Shown here: one piece after another, positions 51,359 through 59,797 of the stretch | Layout: every line of letters begins with the position of its first letter | Numbering within the stretch: position 1 is the first letter of the stretch | Source of the DNA: Hyphomicrobiaceae bacterium | GTDB taxonomy: Bacteria; Pseudomonadota; Alphaproteobacteria; Rhizobiales; Methyloligellaceae | Length of the DNA stretch: 64,000 nt | Direction: 5' to 3' | NCBI GenBank assembly: GCA_028066055.1 | Contig: JALCBY010000015.1 | Coordinates: 6,728-70,727 of the forward strand | Program-made: the position numbers and the translations under genes | Notes under the pieces: model-generated | Seen by the model: the letters and a program-made list of their open reading frames with translations, nothing else | Databases searched by the model: none | Told to the model about the DNA's origin: nothing

Positions 51359-51712
51359 TCAGCGCGGGAACAGTTCCTCGACCGTTGAGGTCGAGTGCCC
51401 TTTCCGTTCCCGGAGACTCTGCTTGAGCGAATCGTTCCATGAACGAAGGGGTTGCCGCAGCCGGAGGAGGAGTTCGGATGCCGACTCTAAGTTATGCTCG
51501 CCTTGCTGAAGTTCGCTCAGGACGGCGCACAACGTCTCGTGAAATTGCGGCGGAACGGCAATGTCAAGCTGAGTGCCGGCCTCGTCGATGATCCGGGCGA
51601 AATTCAGGAGTCGCTCGGCAAATTGATCGAGGCTGTCGCGGAGTGCCTGATCGGCGGGATCGTCAGCGCTGCCTGGGTTGTCATCGTGCTTTAAACTGGT
51701 TTTCGCATTCAT
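51359..51712 (-). CDS. Hypothetical 117-aa helical protein
   Basis: ATG 51712 (MNAKTSLKHDDNPGS) is chosen. After an acidic, flexible start, the rest is mostly helical with heptad-like spacing: LRDSLDQFAERLLNFARIID, then ETLCAVLSELQQGEHNLES and LRLRQPLRSWNDSLKQ. No signal peptide or recognised domain. It may be a small adaptor. It lies alone, divergent from the MerR-type regulator across an AT-rich gap. Confidence 0.5.
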   Translation of the reverse strand: MNAKTSLKHDDNPGSADDPADQALRDSLDQFAERLLNFARIIDEAGTQLDIAVPPQFHETLCAVLSELQQGEHNLESASELLLRLRQPLRSWNDSLKQSLRERKGHSTSTVEELFPR

Positions 51713-52116
51713 CACCGTCTGGTCCCTCCTCGTTCCCGAAGGATCTGGCCCCGGAGAGAACCCTGCCTGCGCCTGCCGACCGGTTTTATGTTTCCGTTTC
51801 TCGTGCCTTGGATTGCCCCCGGAGTATCGACCCTGGTGACGTAATAAATCTTGATTCATTAGTAGAAAAAAATGTTAAAGATAAGTTATTATTCCAGTCA
51901 AATGTACGTAGTGATTGAATTTATTGTAATTATACATATAATGTTGTTGTGCACCATTTCAGTATACAATTTCTAAGGCGGCAAAATAGCACTTCATTAT
52001 GCTCTATGTAGAATTGACCGGAAATCCGGCAATTCTCTACACGCCTGCATAACGTCCGGAGGCAGTTCACTTGATCCTGATTATCGACCCGGTAAACAAG
52101 GCAGCGCGCAACTGAC
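51713..52116. other. AT-rich intergenic region with a long dyad
   Basis: A 404-base region. Bases about 51840-52010 are far lower in GC than the rest of the window. At 52010-52036 AGAATTG-a-CCGGA faces TCCGGCAATTCT, an inverted repeat with 12-base arms and one bulge. This lies about 80 bases before the MerR/LitR-like gene and is a candidate autoregulatory operator. No gene is convincing inside this stretch. Confidence 0.5.
52010..52036. promoter_or_regulatory. Imperfect inverted repeat, candidate operator of the MerR-type regulator
   Basis: Arms AGAATTG-a-CCGGA and TCCGG-CAATTCT flank a two-base centre. The dyad ends 81 bases before ATG 52117. Position and size fit autoregulation by the adjacent gene product; no footprint family was matched. 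Confidence 0.4.
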
Positions 52117-53007
52117 ATGCTTTTGCCTTGTTACGGATTGCGGGACGTCGTGGCAATCACGGGATTGTCGAAGCAGGCATTGTATGCATGGGAACGCCGC
52201 TACAATGTGGTTTCGCCAAGGCGCAATGCCCAGGGCGTCCGGTCCTACTCGGAAAACGAGGTTCATCGCCTGCAGCTTCTGCGCCAGGGAGTGGACAAGG
52301 GCCATCGCATCGGCACGCTTGCGGGGCTTGGGCTGAACGAGTTGAAAGAGGTTGTCAGGAGCCGGGTTGACGCATCACATGCGATCGTCGCCGAACTTGC
52401 CGAGGCCGTGGATCGACTGGACTTCCCCCTGATCGAACAAAAGCTGCCATTTCATTTTTCGACATTCGGTCCGGGGCGGTTCACGCGGGATCTCGTTTTG
52501 CCGGTGATGAGCGAGATCGGCAAAAGGGTCGAAGCGGGAAGCACCTCCATTCCCGGTGAACGTTTCTTCTCAACGATGATACGCATGTTTCTTGGACAGG
52601 CGCTGCACCTGACCGCCGGCCAGCTGTCTGCGCCGCGTATTCTTTTTGCCACGCCTGAAGGCGAACTCCACGACCTGGCGCTGCTCGCCGCGGCTGTGTC
52701 GGCGCAACAACTGGGCTGTAGAGCCGTTTGCCTTGGAACACAGCTGGCACCGGACGCTCTGGCTCTGGCCTGCGCGAAAACCGATGTGGCCGTACTGTGC
52801 CTGTCGATCTCCAGCCTGCCCCGCGATCTGGTGATAGGCGCCTGCCGCGACATCCGGCTCGCGATCCCTCCGCGGACCAGGCTGTGGGTGGGAGGACAGG
52901 CGGTGCGGGATCTCCGCCAAAGCGATGTGCCGGGCACCCGCATCTATGACGACATCGACGATTTTGATGATGCAATCCGCAGAATTCGCGTCAGCATGAC
53001 GCTTTGA
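52117..53007 (+). CDS. MerR-family regulator, LitR/CarH-like, with degenerate B12 pocket
   Basis: A 296-aa regulator. The N-terminal MerR winged helix (residues 5-75) contains RDVVAITGLSKQALYAWERR and NVVSPRRNAQGVRSYSENEV. A helical bundle and a Rossmann-like cobalamin-type domain follow (RILFATPEGELHDLALL to the C-terminus). In light-sensing CarH/LitR proteins a Trp, then Glu-His about ten residues on, caps the cobalamin; here the stretch reads IGKRVEAGSTSIPGERFF, so Val and Arg replace Trp and His. The DxHxxG-type motif reads ELHDLA with His185 kept and Gly lost. B12-dependent light sensing therefore looks impaired or altered. Confidence 0.85.
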   Translation: MLLPCYGLRDVVAITGLSKQALYAWERRYNVVSPRRNAQGVRSYSENEVHRLQLLRQGVDKGHRIGTLAGLGLNELKEVVRSRVDASHAIVAELAEAVDRLDFPLIEQKLPFHFSTFGPGRFTRDLVLPVMSEIGKRVEAGSTSIPGERFFSTMIRMFLGQALHLTAGQLSAPRILFATPEGELHDLALLAAAVSAQQLGCRAVCLGTQLAPDALALACAKTDVAVLCLSISSLPRDLVIGACRDIRLAIPPRTRLWVGGQAVRDLRQSDVPGTRIYDDIDDFDDAIRRIRVSMTL

Positions 53008-53068
53008 GCAGCCGGCTGCATTTTTGCCGTTGAACGTGAGGCGCGTGGGGTGCGGCAGAAGTGGCGGT

Positions 53069-54154
53069 TCAGGCTGCGGTGTTTTCAGCCAGGGGTTGGC
53101 TGTCTTCGATCTGGCCGGTGTCGCCGTCTTCCGGCTCGGGCATCACCCGGTTGCGGCCGGCATCCTTGGCCGCATAAAGCTGCTCGTCCGCACGGTCGAT
53201 CAGGGATTCCAGCAATTCACCGGGTTGAAGTTCCGCCACCCCGATGGATACGGTCACAAATCCCAGGGTTTCGCCGGATGTCCGATTGACAAGCTCCCTG
53301 CCCGCCAGCGTTTCACGGATGCGGTCGGCCACCGTCACGCCAACCTGAATGTCCGCGCCGGGCATGATAACGGCGAATTCCTCGCCACCGTACCGGGCCA
53401 CCAGATCGCCGTCCCTGACGCTGTGGTGGAACACGTTGGCGACGAACCGCAAAGCAGAGTCGCCTGCGCGGTGTCCATGTCTGTCGTTGAAGGCCTTGAA
53501 GTGATCGACATCGACCATGCAGAGGGACAAGGGTGCCCCCGTCTCCTCCGCGATCGATATTTCACCTGCAAGGGTTTCGTCGAACAGCTTGCGGTTCGCC
53601 ACGCCTGTGAGCGAATCCGTTTGGGCTTCAAGTTTGATCTTGTTGAGCGTCTTCTGAAGTTGTTCGATCTGTTCCACGGATGCCGTCAGTTTCGACTCCA
53701 TGGACCTGGATTTCTGAGCCATCTGGCGCGTCGCCCGCAACAGGGAAACGATCGCCGCACGCACCTTCTTCTCGTCCGTATAGTCCGCCAGGTCGGTTTC
53801 CGCGCACTCGACGGAATCGCCGAAACTTCGCGCCGATGAAACCGCTTCCTGTACGATTCCCAACGCCCTGTGGACTTCCTCGCCCAGCTTGTCCCCCATG
53901 CCGCCATACTCATTGACGGCGGAGGTATCGCTCAGATGCAGTTCGAACAGAAAATCGAGTTCGGAGGGTGCGGGCTGCGGGTTGCGTTTGAGCAGTTCGG
54001 CAAATGCGTTAGCCAGAGCGCGGTTGGATCCTTCGACATATTCGTAAAACAACTGGAAGTAACGCGGCACGAGCAGAGCTTTCGCTTCGGCCATAAGTTC
54101 CACCGCCTTCAGGAAGAGACGTTTCGCAGTGCCGTGGTCGGTTACTTTCGACAT
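53069..54154 (-). CDS. GGDEF diguanylate cyclase
   Basis: A 361-aa protein. The first 165 residues are a helical sensor-like region without membrane helix, followed by a coiled-coil linker (SMESKLTASVEQIEQLQKT). The GGDEF domain contains DSLTGVANRKLFDE, DVDHFKAFNDRHGH and the active-site GGEEF. An inhibitory-site RxxD (RDGD) lies five residues before GGEEF, so product feedback is likely. It makes cyclic di-GMP and would oppose the HD-GYP phosphodiesterase at 11211. The C-terminus carries a short acidic tail. Confidence 0.93.
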   Translation of the reverse strand: MSKVTDHGTAKRLFLKAVELMAEAKALLVPRYFQLFYEYVEGSNRALANAFAELLKRNPQPAPSELDFLFELHLSDTSAVNEYGGMGDKLGEEVHRALGIVQEAVSSARSFGDSVECAETDLADYTDEKKVRAAIVSLLRATRQMAQKSRSMESKLTASVEQIEQLQKTLNKIKLEAQTDSLTGVANRKLFDETLAGEISIAEETGAPLSLCMVDVDHFKAFNDRHGHRAGDSALRFVANVFHHSVRDGDLVARYGGEEFAVIMPGADIQVGVTVADRIRETLAGRELVNRTSGETLGFVTVSIGVAELQPGELLESLIDRADEQLYAAKDAGRNRVMPEPEDGDTGQIEDSQPLAENTAA

Positions 54155-54307
54155 TTGAATGGCTTGGCCCCGAATTCTTCCGCGCGCGCAGAATCACTTC
54201 TCAACTATTGCGTGCGCTGAAGCCAAAGCTGGCACAGAGGCCTTGTGGAGTGGTTAACGCCGGGATCACGAATTGTCGATAACCGGAAGCGACGGCGTCG
54301 TGGCCTG

Positions 54308-56287
54308 TCATCCAACAATCAGGTCGTACCGCCTGGCGGCAATCTCCTGACAGAGACCGACGTCACGTGGCAGCAAATAGCCTTGTGAAACAAGGCGTTC
54401 GGCAGCCGCCCGGACAAGGGCGAGATAAGCCTCGCGGCTTTCATACCGCTCCGTGATCGCCGGGCGCGGATCACCGGATGCGTCGCGTTCCGCCGGGTCT
54501 CTTGGAAAGGGAATGCTGGAGCCGAAATATTCGAGCAACTGTCCATCACCGCCCGTCTCCGGGTGGCGCGGGTTGAAGCCCGTATGGGTTGCGACCGCAA
54601 CCGTTACGTCCGGCATTGCGAGGCCGCCGGTTTCATTACCGTCCACGTCGAGGGCGGAAACATATGCGGGGTACACCCCCTCTCCGGCTTCGGCCGGAAG
54701 GCGTATGATGCCCTCGCCCGCATGTTCGCCGAGACCGAGCGGCCGCAGGGCGTTGAGCCTCGCCTCATCCGGCAGCGCGAGGCCGGGGATGGCGCTCAAT
54801 TGTTTCAGCGCGTCCTCCCGTGTTACGCGCGTATGGTGATCTGAACGCGGATACACGCTCGGCGGGGGCGCCTTCCCGTCCCTCACCCACGCCAGCAGGT
54901 TGACCAGACAGGCGCGGTAAAGCGGCCGGTAGTCCACCATGTTCATCGGATTGGCGCCCCGGGTCCCGTGCACGCTTTCATTGGCCAGAGCCGGCCGGCC
55001 CGCGCTGTGCTGCGCGCCGGCAAATTGATAGCGGCGCACATTCGGGGGCATCGGCGCGTCCCCGCCGCTTTCAAGGTTGGTATGTGCCAGCGCCGCATCG
55101 CCCCGCCAGTATTCCGCGGCGCTGTCGGTGAAAATGATCTTCGGCATGCTGCCCGCCTCGTCTTGGCGGGTGAGCAATCCGCCATGCTCGTCCGTCAGCG
55201 GGTCCGTCTGTACGCCGTCGGCAAACGGAAAGAGATGACCGATCGAGGGCGTGGGCTGCACCGAGGGTTGCGCGTAGCGGTGATTGAACTCGCCGCGCCG
55301 CGCGCCGGCAATGTTGCAGAGAATTCCGTCGAACGCCGGCGTTCCGTCTTCGGCCGCGTTCAGCCCCAGATGCAGGAATGTACGCCACAACCGTCCGCAC
55401 TGGGAAACGCCCTCGCCGATGACGTGATCGATGGCGCCCGCTGTCGGCGCGTCGTCGCCTGTGTGCAGCCAGTGCGCTGCATCGCGGATTGCCAAAAGGC
55501 CGGCGCCAGCCACCGGGCATTCGTGTGGGATGTAGAGCAGGTCGTAAATGCGGCCCGGTTCAAAACCGCCCTCGAGCCAGACATGATCCGGCAGCGGTCC
55601 CGCAATGCCCGTCCCCGCGTGGACGAATTTCCAACTCTCGCGGGGAATGACTTTCGCATTCCCGTAAGCCGTGTCCCGCACCAGCAATTGGGATTTGGGA
55701 TCTTCCGGGTCCCGTGGCGGGATCGGACGGTGACGCCCGACATCGCCGACATGCTGATCGGTCAGCGCCACGGACTGGCGGTGCCTGCTCACCTGCAGGC
55801 GGAGCTGCATGGGAGCAGGAAAGTGCCGCGCGGAGACCGGGACCTGCGGCGCGTTGAGCCCTGCCCGCGCGGGCTCCTTTTCCCGCGGTACATCCCATTG
55901 CCAGCCAGGCCAGGCGATGCACCAGCCCTCTTCAAAGAGAAAGCCGTCGCCGGGGTCGATTCGCACTTCCGGCGTGAGCGGAGGGACCGCCATATTCAGG
56001 TATGTCAGGACGCGCCGGCCGCGGTTCGGCAGCGCCACCAGCAAGGCCCGGTTGCCGGCATCCGGGTCCATCGGCTGTAGAAGCGTCAGGTCCCCGCTGA
56101 AGTGCACCAGGCCGTCCACGCCGCGCACCGCGCGGTCCAGATCGTTGATCGCCGCGTTGCACGCAGCACCCGGCTCGATTTCGTAATGCGCGATCGCGTC
56201 GATGCGCTCATAGGGCCCGACGCGCCCGAAGGCGCGGCCATCCGCATACGGGCGGCGGGACAGGATTTCCAGTTTCCGAACGGGCAT
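54308..56287 (-). CDS. Abhydrolase_10-family alpha/beta hydrolase domain protein
   Basis: A 659-aa soluble protein, ATG 56287 (MPVRKLEILSRRPY), with a GTG 10 codons upstream as an alternative. The N-terminal part (FGRVGPYERIDAIAHYEIE, then GNRALLVALPNRGRRV) and the nucleophile region IGEGVSQCGRLWRTFLHLG are those of the alpha/beta hydrolase domain family Abhydrolase_10. No signal peptide. Substrate unknown. It is divergent from the TetR gene, and the palindromic sites there could control both. Confidence 0.85.
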   Translation of the reverse strand: MPVRKLEILSRRPYADGRAFGRVGPYERIDAIAHYEIEPGAACNAAINDLDRAVRGVDGLVHFSGDLTLLQPMDPDAGNRALLVALPNRGRRVLTYLNMAVPPLTPEVRIDPGDGFLFEEGWCIAWPGWQWDVPREKEPARAGLNAPQVPVSARHFPAPMQLRLQVSRHRQSVALTDQHVGDVGRHRPIPPRDPEDPKSQLLVRDTAYGNAKVIPRESWKFVHAGTGIAGPLPDHVWLEGGFEPGRIYDLLYIPHECPVAGAGLLAIRDAAHWLHTGDDAPTAGAIDHVIGEGVSQCGRLWRTFLHLGLNAAEDGTPAFDGILCNIAGARRGEFNHRYAQPSVQPTPSIGHLFPFADGVQTDPLTDEHGGLLTRQDEAGSMPKIIFTDSAAEYWRGDAALAHTNLESGGDAPMPPNVRRYQFAGAQHSAGRPALANESVHGTRGANPMNMVDYRPLYRACLVNLLAWVRDGKAPPPSVYPRSDHHTRVTREDALKQLSAIPGLALPDEARLNALRPLGLGEHAGEGIIRLPAEAGEGVYPAYVSALDVDGNETGGLAMPDVTVAVATHTGFNPRHPETGGDGQLLEYFGSSIPFPRDPAERDASGDPRPAITERYESREAYLALVRAAAERLVSQGYLLPRDVGLCQEIAARRYDLIVG

Positions 56288-56432
56288 GGCGTTTTGGCCC
56301 TCCTGCAAGTCTGGCACGCCGGAGGGAAACGGTCCGGCAGCGTGCGCCCATCTTTAGCGTGGTCGTGCGGCATGCGCGAGGGATGATTTGGCTGGTCCGG
56401 GCGTCGATAACAGCGGGATGCGTAAGCGCTTC

Positions 56433-56484
56433 TTGACAGTTTAGGACGAATGTCCTAATTCCTATTTCTAGGACAATCGTCCTA
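56433..56484 (+). promoter_or_regulatory. TetR operators and promoter between the hydrolase and TetR genes
   Basis: TTAGGAC-N4-GTCCTAA (56441-56458) and TAGGAC-N4-GTCCTA (56469-56484) are two near-identical palindromes, centres 27 bases apart. A consensus -35 TTGACA (56433-56438) touches the first. Repression of the TetR-YciI operon by its own product, and possibly of the divergent hydrolase gene, is the natural reading. Confidence 0.75.
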
Positions 56485-56524
56485 ACGCATCATTGATCTC
56501 AATTGATCCCGGGGAGGCGTGACT

Positions 56525-57118
56525 GTGACCGGCAATTCGACGCGCGAACGCATCATTGAGGTGGCGGACCGGCTGATCTACGAGCGCGGCTACGAGCACA
56601 CGTCGTTCGCGGACATCGCCGCCGGCGTGAAGATATCGCGCGGCAATTTCTACCATCATTTCAAGACCAAGGACGAAATTCTGGATACCGTGATCGAACG
56701 GCGTCTGATGACCACGCGGCATTTGCTCGACGAATGGGAGATGACGGGAGAGACGCCCGCGGCGCGTATTTGCTGCTTCGTCCGGATCCTTGTCACGAAC
56801 CGGACGAAGATCATGCAGTTCGGCTGTCCCGTGGGAACACTTGCTGGCGAGCTGACCAGGCTCGGCCATCGCTCGTCGACACGCGCGAGCGCGCTTTTCA
56901 GCCTGTTTCGGGAATGGCTTTGCCGGCAGTTCGAACAGCTTGGCCGCGCCGAAGACGCCGACGAACTGGCCATGGAGCTGCTCGCCTGGAGCCAGGGGGT
57001 TGCGACGCTGGCAAGTGCTTTGCGCGACGAAGCGTTTCTCGAGCGTGAGGTGGAGCGGATGTGTGAATGGGTGAAAACGGGAAAAGAAAATGTCCCATGC
57101 GGCAAGGAGTTGGATTGA
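56525..57118 (+). CDS. TetR-family regulator
   Basis: A 197-aa repressor. The GTG at 56525 is chosen because GGGGAGG lies 7 bases upstream; a GTG at 56519 is too close. The N-terminal HTH (RERIIEVADRLIYERGYEHT, then FADIAAGVKISRGNFYHHF) is typical. The C-terminal ligand domain has a Cys in the stretch MQFGCPVGTLAGELTRLG, similar to the NemR/AcuR-like group of electrophile or small-organic sensors; that placement is tentative. It overlaps the YciI gene by one base and binds, by inference, the two palindromes upstream. Confidence 0.9.
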   Translation: MTGNSTRERIIEVADRLIYERGYEHTSFADIAAGVKISRGNFYHHFKTKDEILDTVIERRLMTTRHLLDEWEMTGETPAARICCFVRILVTNRTKIMQFGCPVGTLAGELTRLGHRSSTRASALFSLFREWLCRQFEQLGRAEDADELAMELLAWSQGVATLASALRDEAFLEREVERMCEWVKTGKENVPCGKELD

Positions 57119-57405
57119 TGTTCATCGTGTTGCTTAGATTCTCCGCCAACAGGGCGTCCGCCGGCCAGTTCATGGAGGGCCACAAGGCCTGGCTCAAACG
57201 CGGGTTCGATGACGGTGTGTTTCTGCTGGCCGGGAGCCTCCAGCCCGGTCTTGGCGGCGGGATCGTGGCGCACAACGTCTCGCGCGAAACCTTGCAGGCG
57301 CGCGTCGAAGAGGACCCCTTCGTGGCCGAAGATGTCGTCGGGTTCGAGATTTTCGAGATTTCGCCCTCCCGGGCGGACAACCGGCTGGAATTTCTGATCG
57401 CTTGA
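57118..57405 (+). CDS. YciI family protein
   Basis: A 95-aa ferredoxin-like dimeric protein. The start ATG 57118 overlaps the TetR stop (TGATG). The pattern MFIVLLRFSANRASAGQFME, GHKAWLKRGFDDGVFLLAGS and then DPFVAEDVVGFEIFEISP matches YciI, whose Asp and His residues near the pocket suggest a small hydrolase or dehydratase. It is probably the TetR target and may act on the inducer or its product. Confidence 0.87.
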   Translation: MFIVLLRFSANRASAGQFMEGHKAWLKRGFDDGVFLLAGSLQPGLGGGIVAHNVSRETLQARVEEDPFVAEDVVGFEIFEISPSRADNRLEFLIA

Positions 57406-57459
57406 GGCGCGTCCGGCGTTCCCCCGCCCCCGTGCGCACGGCCATGCCGGGTCAGTCCT

Positions 57460-58113
57460 TCAGGCCCGGTGATGCGTGACGAGCCAGCGATTGAAATCCT
57501 GCTGCAGGACGCGCTGGTCCTTGCCGAACAGGAACACCTTGTCGACATGGGTAAACGGGGCGCTCGTGTTGGCGGCGCACAGTCCGCTCTTCTGCCGTTC
57601 CAGATAGTCCGCCTCCACCGAGTCAGTGAACATGACGTCGGCCTTTTTCCCGCGCAGAAAATCGAAGGGTTCATGATTGTCCGGCACGATGATCATCTCC
57701 GCGTGCCTGATCCGCTCCAGGCCGAACCGTTCGTTGGTCCCGCCCCGGTTTTCAACCACTCGAACCCCTTCCCTGTCGATGTCCTCCATCGTGCGGTATC
57801 GCTCCTGTTCGCCGCGACGCACGACCGCCACCTTGCCCGTGGTCTCGATCGTATCGGAGAGAAGCGCGGCTTCGGCGCGGTCCGGCGTCCTGGAAATGCC
57901 GCCCACGGCCATCTCGAACCGTCCGGCGGCGAGATCGTCCAGCATCGCGGCCCATGTGGTGGCGATAAAGGCGGGCTTGCGCCCCTGCGCCGCCGCAAAC
58001 GCGCTCACCATGCCGATGTCGCGGCCTGAAAACCGTCCCGTGTCGGGATCACGCCAGGTAAGCGGCCTGTAGTCGCCGGTGGTGCCCACGCGCAGGGGAG
58101 ATGGCGCATTCAC
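57460..58113 (-). CDS. Cyclohexadienyl dehydratase-like (PheC-type) protein
   Basis: A 217-aa protein of the periplasmic-binding-protein fold without signal peptide. It matches PheC-type cyclohexadienyl dehydratases: LRVGTTGDYRPLTWRDP at the start, FEMAVGGISRTPDRAE, then VENRGGTNERFGLER and the KADVMFTDSVEADYLE segment. PheC converts prephenate or arogenate to phenylpyruvate or phenylalanine. Lack of a leader fits cytoplasmic action. Its start overlaps the stop of the DUF2865 gene, an odd pairing. Confidence 0.8.
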   Translation of the reverse strand: MNAPSPLRVGTTGDYRPLTWRDPDTGRFSGRDIGMVSAFAAAQGRKPAFIATTWAAMLDDLAAGRFEMAVGGISRTPDRAEAALLSDTIETTGKVAVVRRGEQERYRTMEDIDREGVRVVENRGGTNERFGLERIRHAEMIIVPDNHEPFDFLRGKKADVMFTDSVEADYLERQKSGLCAANTSAPFTHVDKVFLFGKDQRVLQQDFNRWLVTHHRA

Positions 58114-58718
58114 TGCTGGTCGCCGGAGCCGGGCTTGCCTTGAAGCTTGTCGGCGCGCGGGGCCGCCCCGCCGTCTTCCGGAAATGTCTTGAGCGCCGGA
58201 TCGCCCCGATTTTCTTCAGCAGTGGTCTCGAATGCCGGAGCGGGAAAGGATGCGCCCTTGCAGTCGCAGCCGGGTACGAATTCCTTGCGGTAGCGGAAGG
58301 CGTTCTCCAGATCGACATAGCGTTTGCCATCGAGGTCGACGGCGCTGGAAACCTTCTGGCCCGGATTGCGGTGGACGAAGAGCCGTCCGATGCTTCCGCA
58401 TTGCTGCGCGCAGGCTTCGCTGTCCTTTTTGAATTTCGAGCGTCCGGCCTTGAAGCTGATGGGAAAAAAGAAACCATCGCAGGTGCGCACGCAGAGCGTC
58501 CGGTAGGTCCCGCCGCCAGGGCGTCCGCCGCCCTGTCTGGAGGAGGGTGCGGTCTTCTTGCGGGTCGGCGCGGTTTCCGCGGGCGGAGGCGGTGGCGGCT
58601 TCCGGCCCCACGACCAGGGAAAGAAACCCTGTGCTTGCGCCGAGCCTGCACCGGATATCAGCATGACAGTCGAGACGCACGCCGCACATAATAGGGCGAA
58701 GCGCAGGTGCTTTTGCAT
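58110..58718 (-). CDS. DUF2865 family secreted protein
   Basis: A 202-aa protein with a signal peptide (MQKHLRFALLCAACVSTVML to AQA) and a Pro-rich stretch (GRKPPPPPPAETAP) before the DUF2865 core TLCVRTCDGFFFPISF, then ACAQQCGSIGRLFVHRNPGQ and FVPGCDCKG. The paired Cys are conserved in the family and likely form disulfides. DUF2865 is typical of Hyphomicrobiales envelopes; function unknown. The gene precedes the PheC-like gene with a 4-base overlap. Confidence 0.85.
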   Translation of the reverse strand: MQKHLRFALLCAACVSTVMLISGAGSAQAQGFFPWSWGRKPPPPPPAETAPTRKKTAPSSRQGGGRPGGGTYRTLCVRTCDGFFFPISFKAGRSKFKKDSEACAQQCGSIGRLFVHRNPGQKVSSAVDLDGKRYVDLENAFRYRKEFVPGCDCKGASFPAPAFETTAEENRGDPALKTFPEDGGAAPRADKLQGKPGSGDQQ

Positions 58719-58859
58719 GTTCGTTTCCTCCCGGGCCGGGTTCTGAAAGTCCCGTAAACCCATGCTCGGTATGTAGGAAAGCGGAGCGCCTCACTCAAGA
58801 TGCACCCGCCGGAGGCCCAAAAACCCCACCGAGCCGCAAAACCATTGCAGGCCCGGACC

Positions 58860-58898
58860 TTGACGCTGTTGCAATTATTATATAACTGAAAAGTTATG
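58860..58898 (+). promoter_or_regulatory. Promoter and ArsR operator overlapping the start codon
   Basis: TTGACG (58860-58865) and TATAAC (58881-58886) are 15 bases apart and form a plausible promoter. The -10 is embedded in ATAACT-N4-AGTTAT (58882-58897), a dyad that also covers the start ATG at 58896. Binding of ArsR would block polymerase and ribosome access. The transcript would be nearly leaderless. Confidence 0.6.
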
Positions 58899-59276
58899 GA
58901 ACATATTGGTTATGCAAATTCACCGGCGCACGCAACGCCCGGTCTGGACGCCGTGTTCGCGGCGCTGGCCGACCCGACGCGCCGTGCAATCCTGACCCGG
59001 CTCGCGGCCGGCGACGCCAGTGTCAACGAGATCGCCGCGCCCTTCGAGATGAGCCAACCGGCGGTCTCGAAGCATCTCAAGGTGCTTGAACGCGCCGGGC
59101 TCATTGAACGCGCCGTCGACAAACAGCGCCGCCCTGCCCGGCTGAAAGCGGAACCGATGGCGGCGGCAGTTGAGTGGCTGGAGGAGTTCAGATGCTTCTG
59201 GTCGGGCAGTTTCGATCAGCTCGACGGCCTGCTGGAAGAGCTGAAAAAGACCGAATCCAGGGGGGGCAAGAAATGA
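58896..59276 (+). CDS. ArsR-family regulator of SRPBCC operon
   Basis: A 126-aa winged-helix repressor. The HTH contains LADPTRRAILTRLAAGDASV, EIAAPFEMSQPAVSKHLKVL and ERAGLIERAVDKQRRPARL. It is the subtype without metal-binding Cys that controls linked SRPBCC (START-like) genes. Its stop overlaps the next start by 4 bases. It most probably represses its own operon via the dyad at 58882. Confidence 0.9.
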   Translation: MEHIGYANSPAHATPGLDAVFAALADPTRRAILTRLAAGDASVNEIAAPFEMSQPAVSKHLKVLERAGLIERAVDKQRRPARLKAEPMAAAVEWLEEFRCFWSGSFDQLDGLLEELKKTESRGGKK

Positions 59277-59797
59277 AAAGAAGCGCGGAATTCACCATGG
59301 ACCGGATGTTTGACGCGCCGCGCGATCTGGTTTGGCGTGCCTGGACGGAACCTGAATTGATGTCCCGGTGGTTTGGTCCCAAAGGCTGCAAGACCGAGGT
59401 TCTGGAATTGGACCTCAAACCAGGCGGTATTTGCCACTTCTCTCTTCGCATCGGCGATGCGCCTCTGACCTACGGCAAGTTCGTCTATCAGGAGATTGTG
59501 CCGCCCGAAATCATCAGTTGGCATCACAGCTTTGCCGATGCGCACGGAACGCCGATCCGCTATCCCGACAACGACGCGTGGCCGCTGGTGCTTCTGACGA
59601 AGATCCGCTTCGAGGACCACGGGCCCAGGACGCGGATGCTGTTCTCCTGGACGCCATTGGACGCCTTGCCGGAGGAAATCGCCGAGTTCGAGAAAGGCCG
59701 GCCGAGCATGGATCAGGGCTGGACCGGCAGCTTCGAGCAGCTCGAGCCCTTGCTGGGAGACCTCAAGTTTGAAGACAACGAGGGGAAGACAACATGA
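59273..59797 (+). CDS. SRPBCC (AHSA1-like) domain protein 1
   Basis: A 174-aa protein of the START/AHSA1 superfamily: TMDRMFDAPRDLVWRAWTEP, then ELMSRWFGPKGCKTEVLELD and LLTKIRFEDHGPRTRMLFSW. These proteins bind hydrophobic ligands in a helix-grip pocket. It is coupled to the ArsR gene (overlap) and to the next SRPBCC gene (overlap). Ligand unknown. It is cytoplasmic. Confidence 0.87.
   Translation: MKRSAEFTMDRMFDAPRDLVWRAWTEPELMSRWFGPKGCKTEVLELDLKPGGICHFSLRIGDAPLTYGKFVYQEIVPPEIISWHHSFADAHGTPIRYPDNDAWPLVLLTKIRFEDHGPRTRMLFSWTPLDALPEEIAEFEKGRPSMDQGWTGSFEQLEPLLGDLKFEDNEGKTT

Noticed and set aside
54968-56080. Plus-strand frame opposite the Abhydrolase_10 gene
   Set aside because: Arg/Ala-rich shadow of the minus-strand gene with no start signal.
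56489-56508. TTGAT repeats near the TetR start as an FNR box
   Set aside because: They are direct copies of TTGAT, not the required TTGAT-N4-ATCAA dyad.
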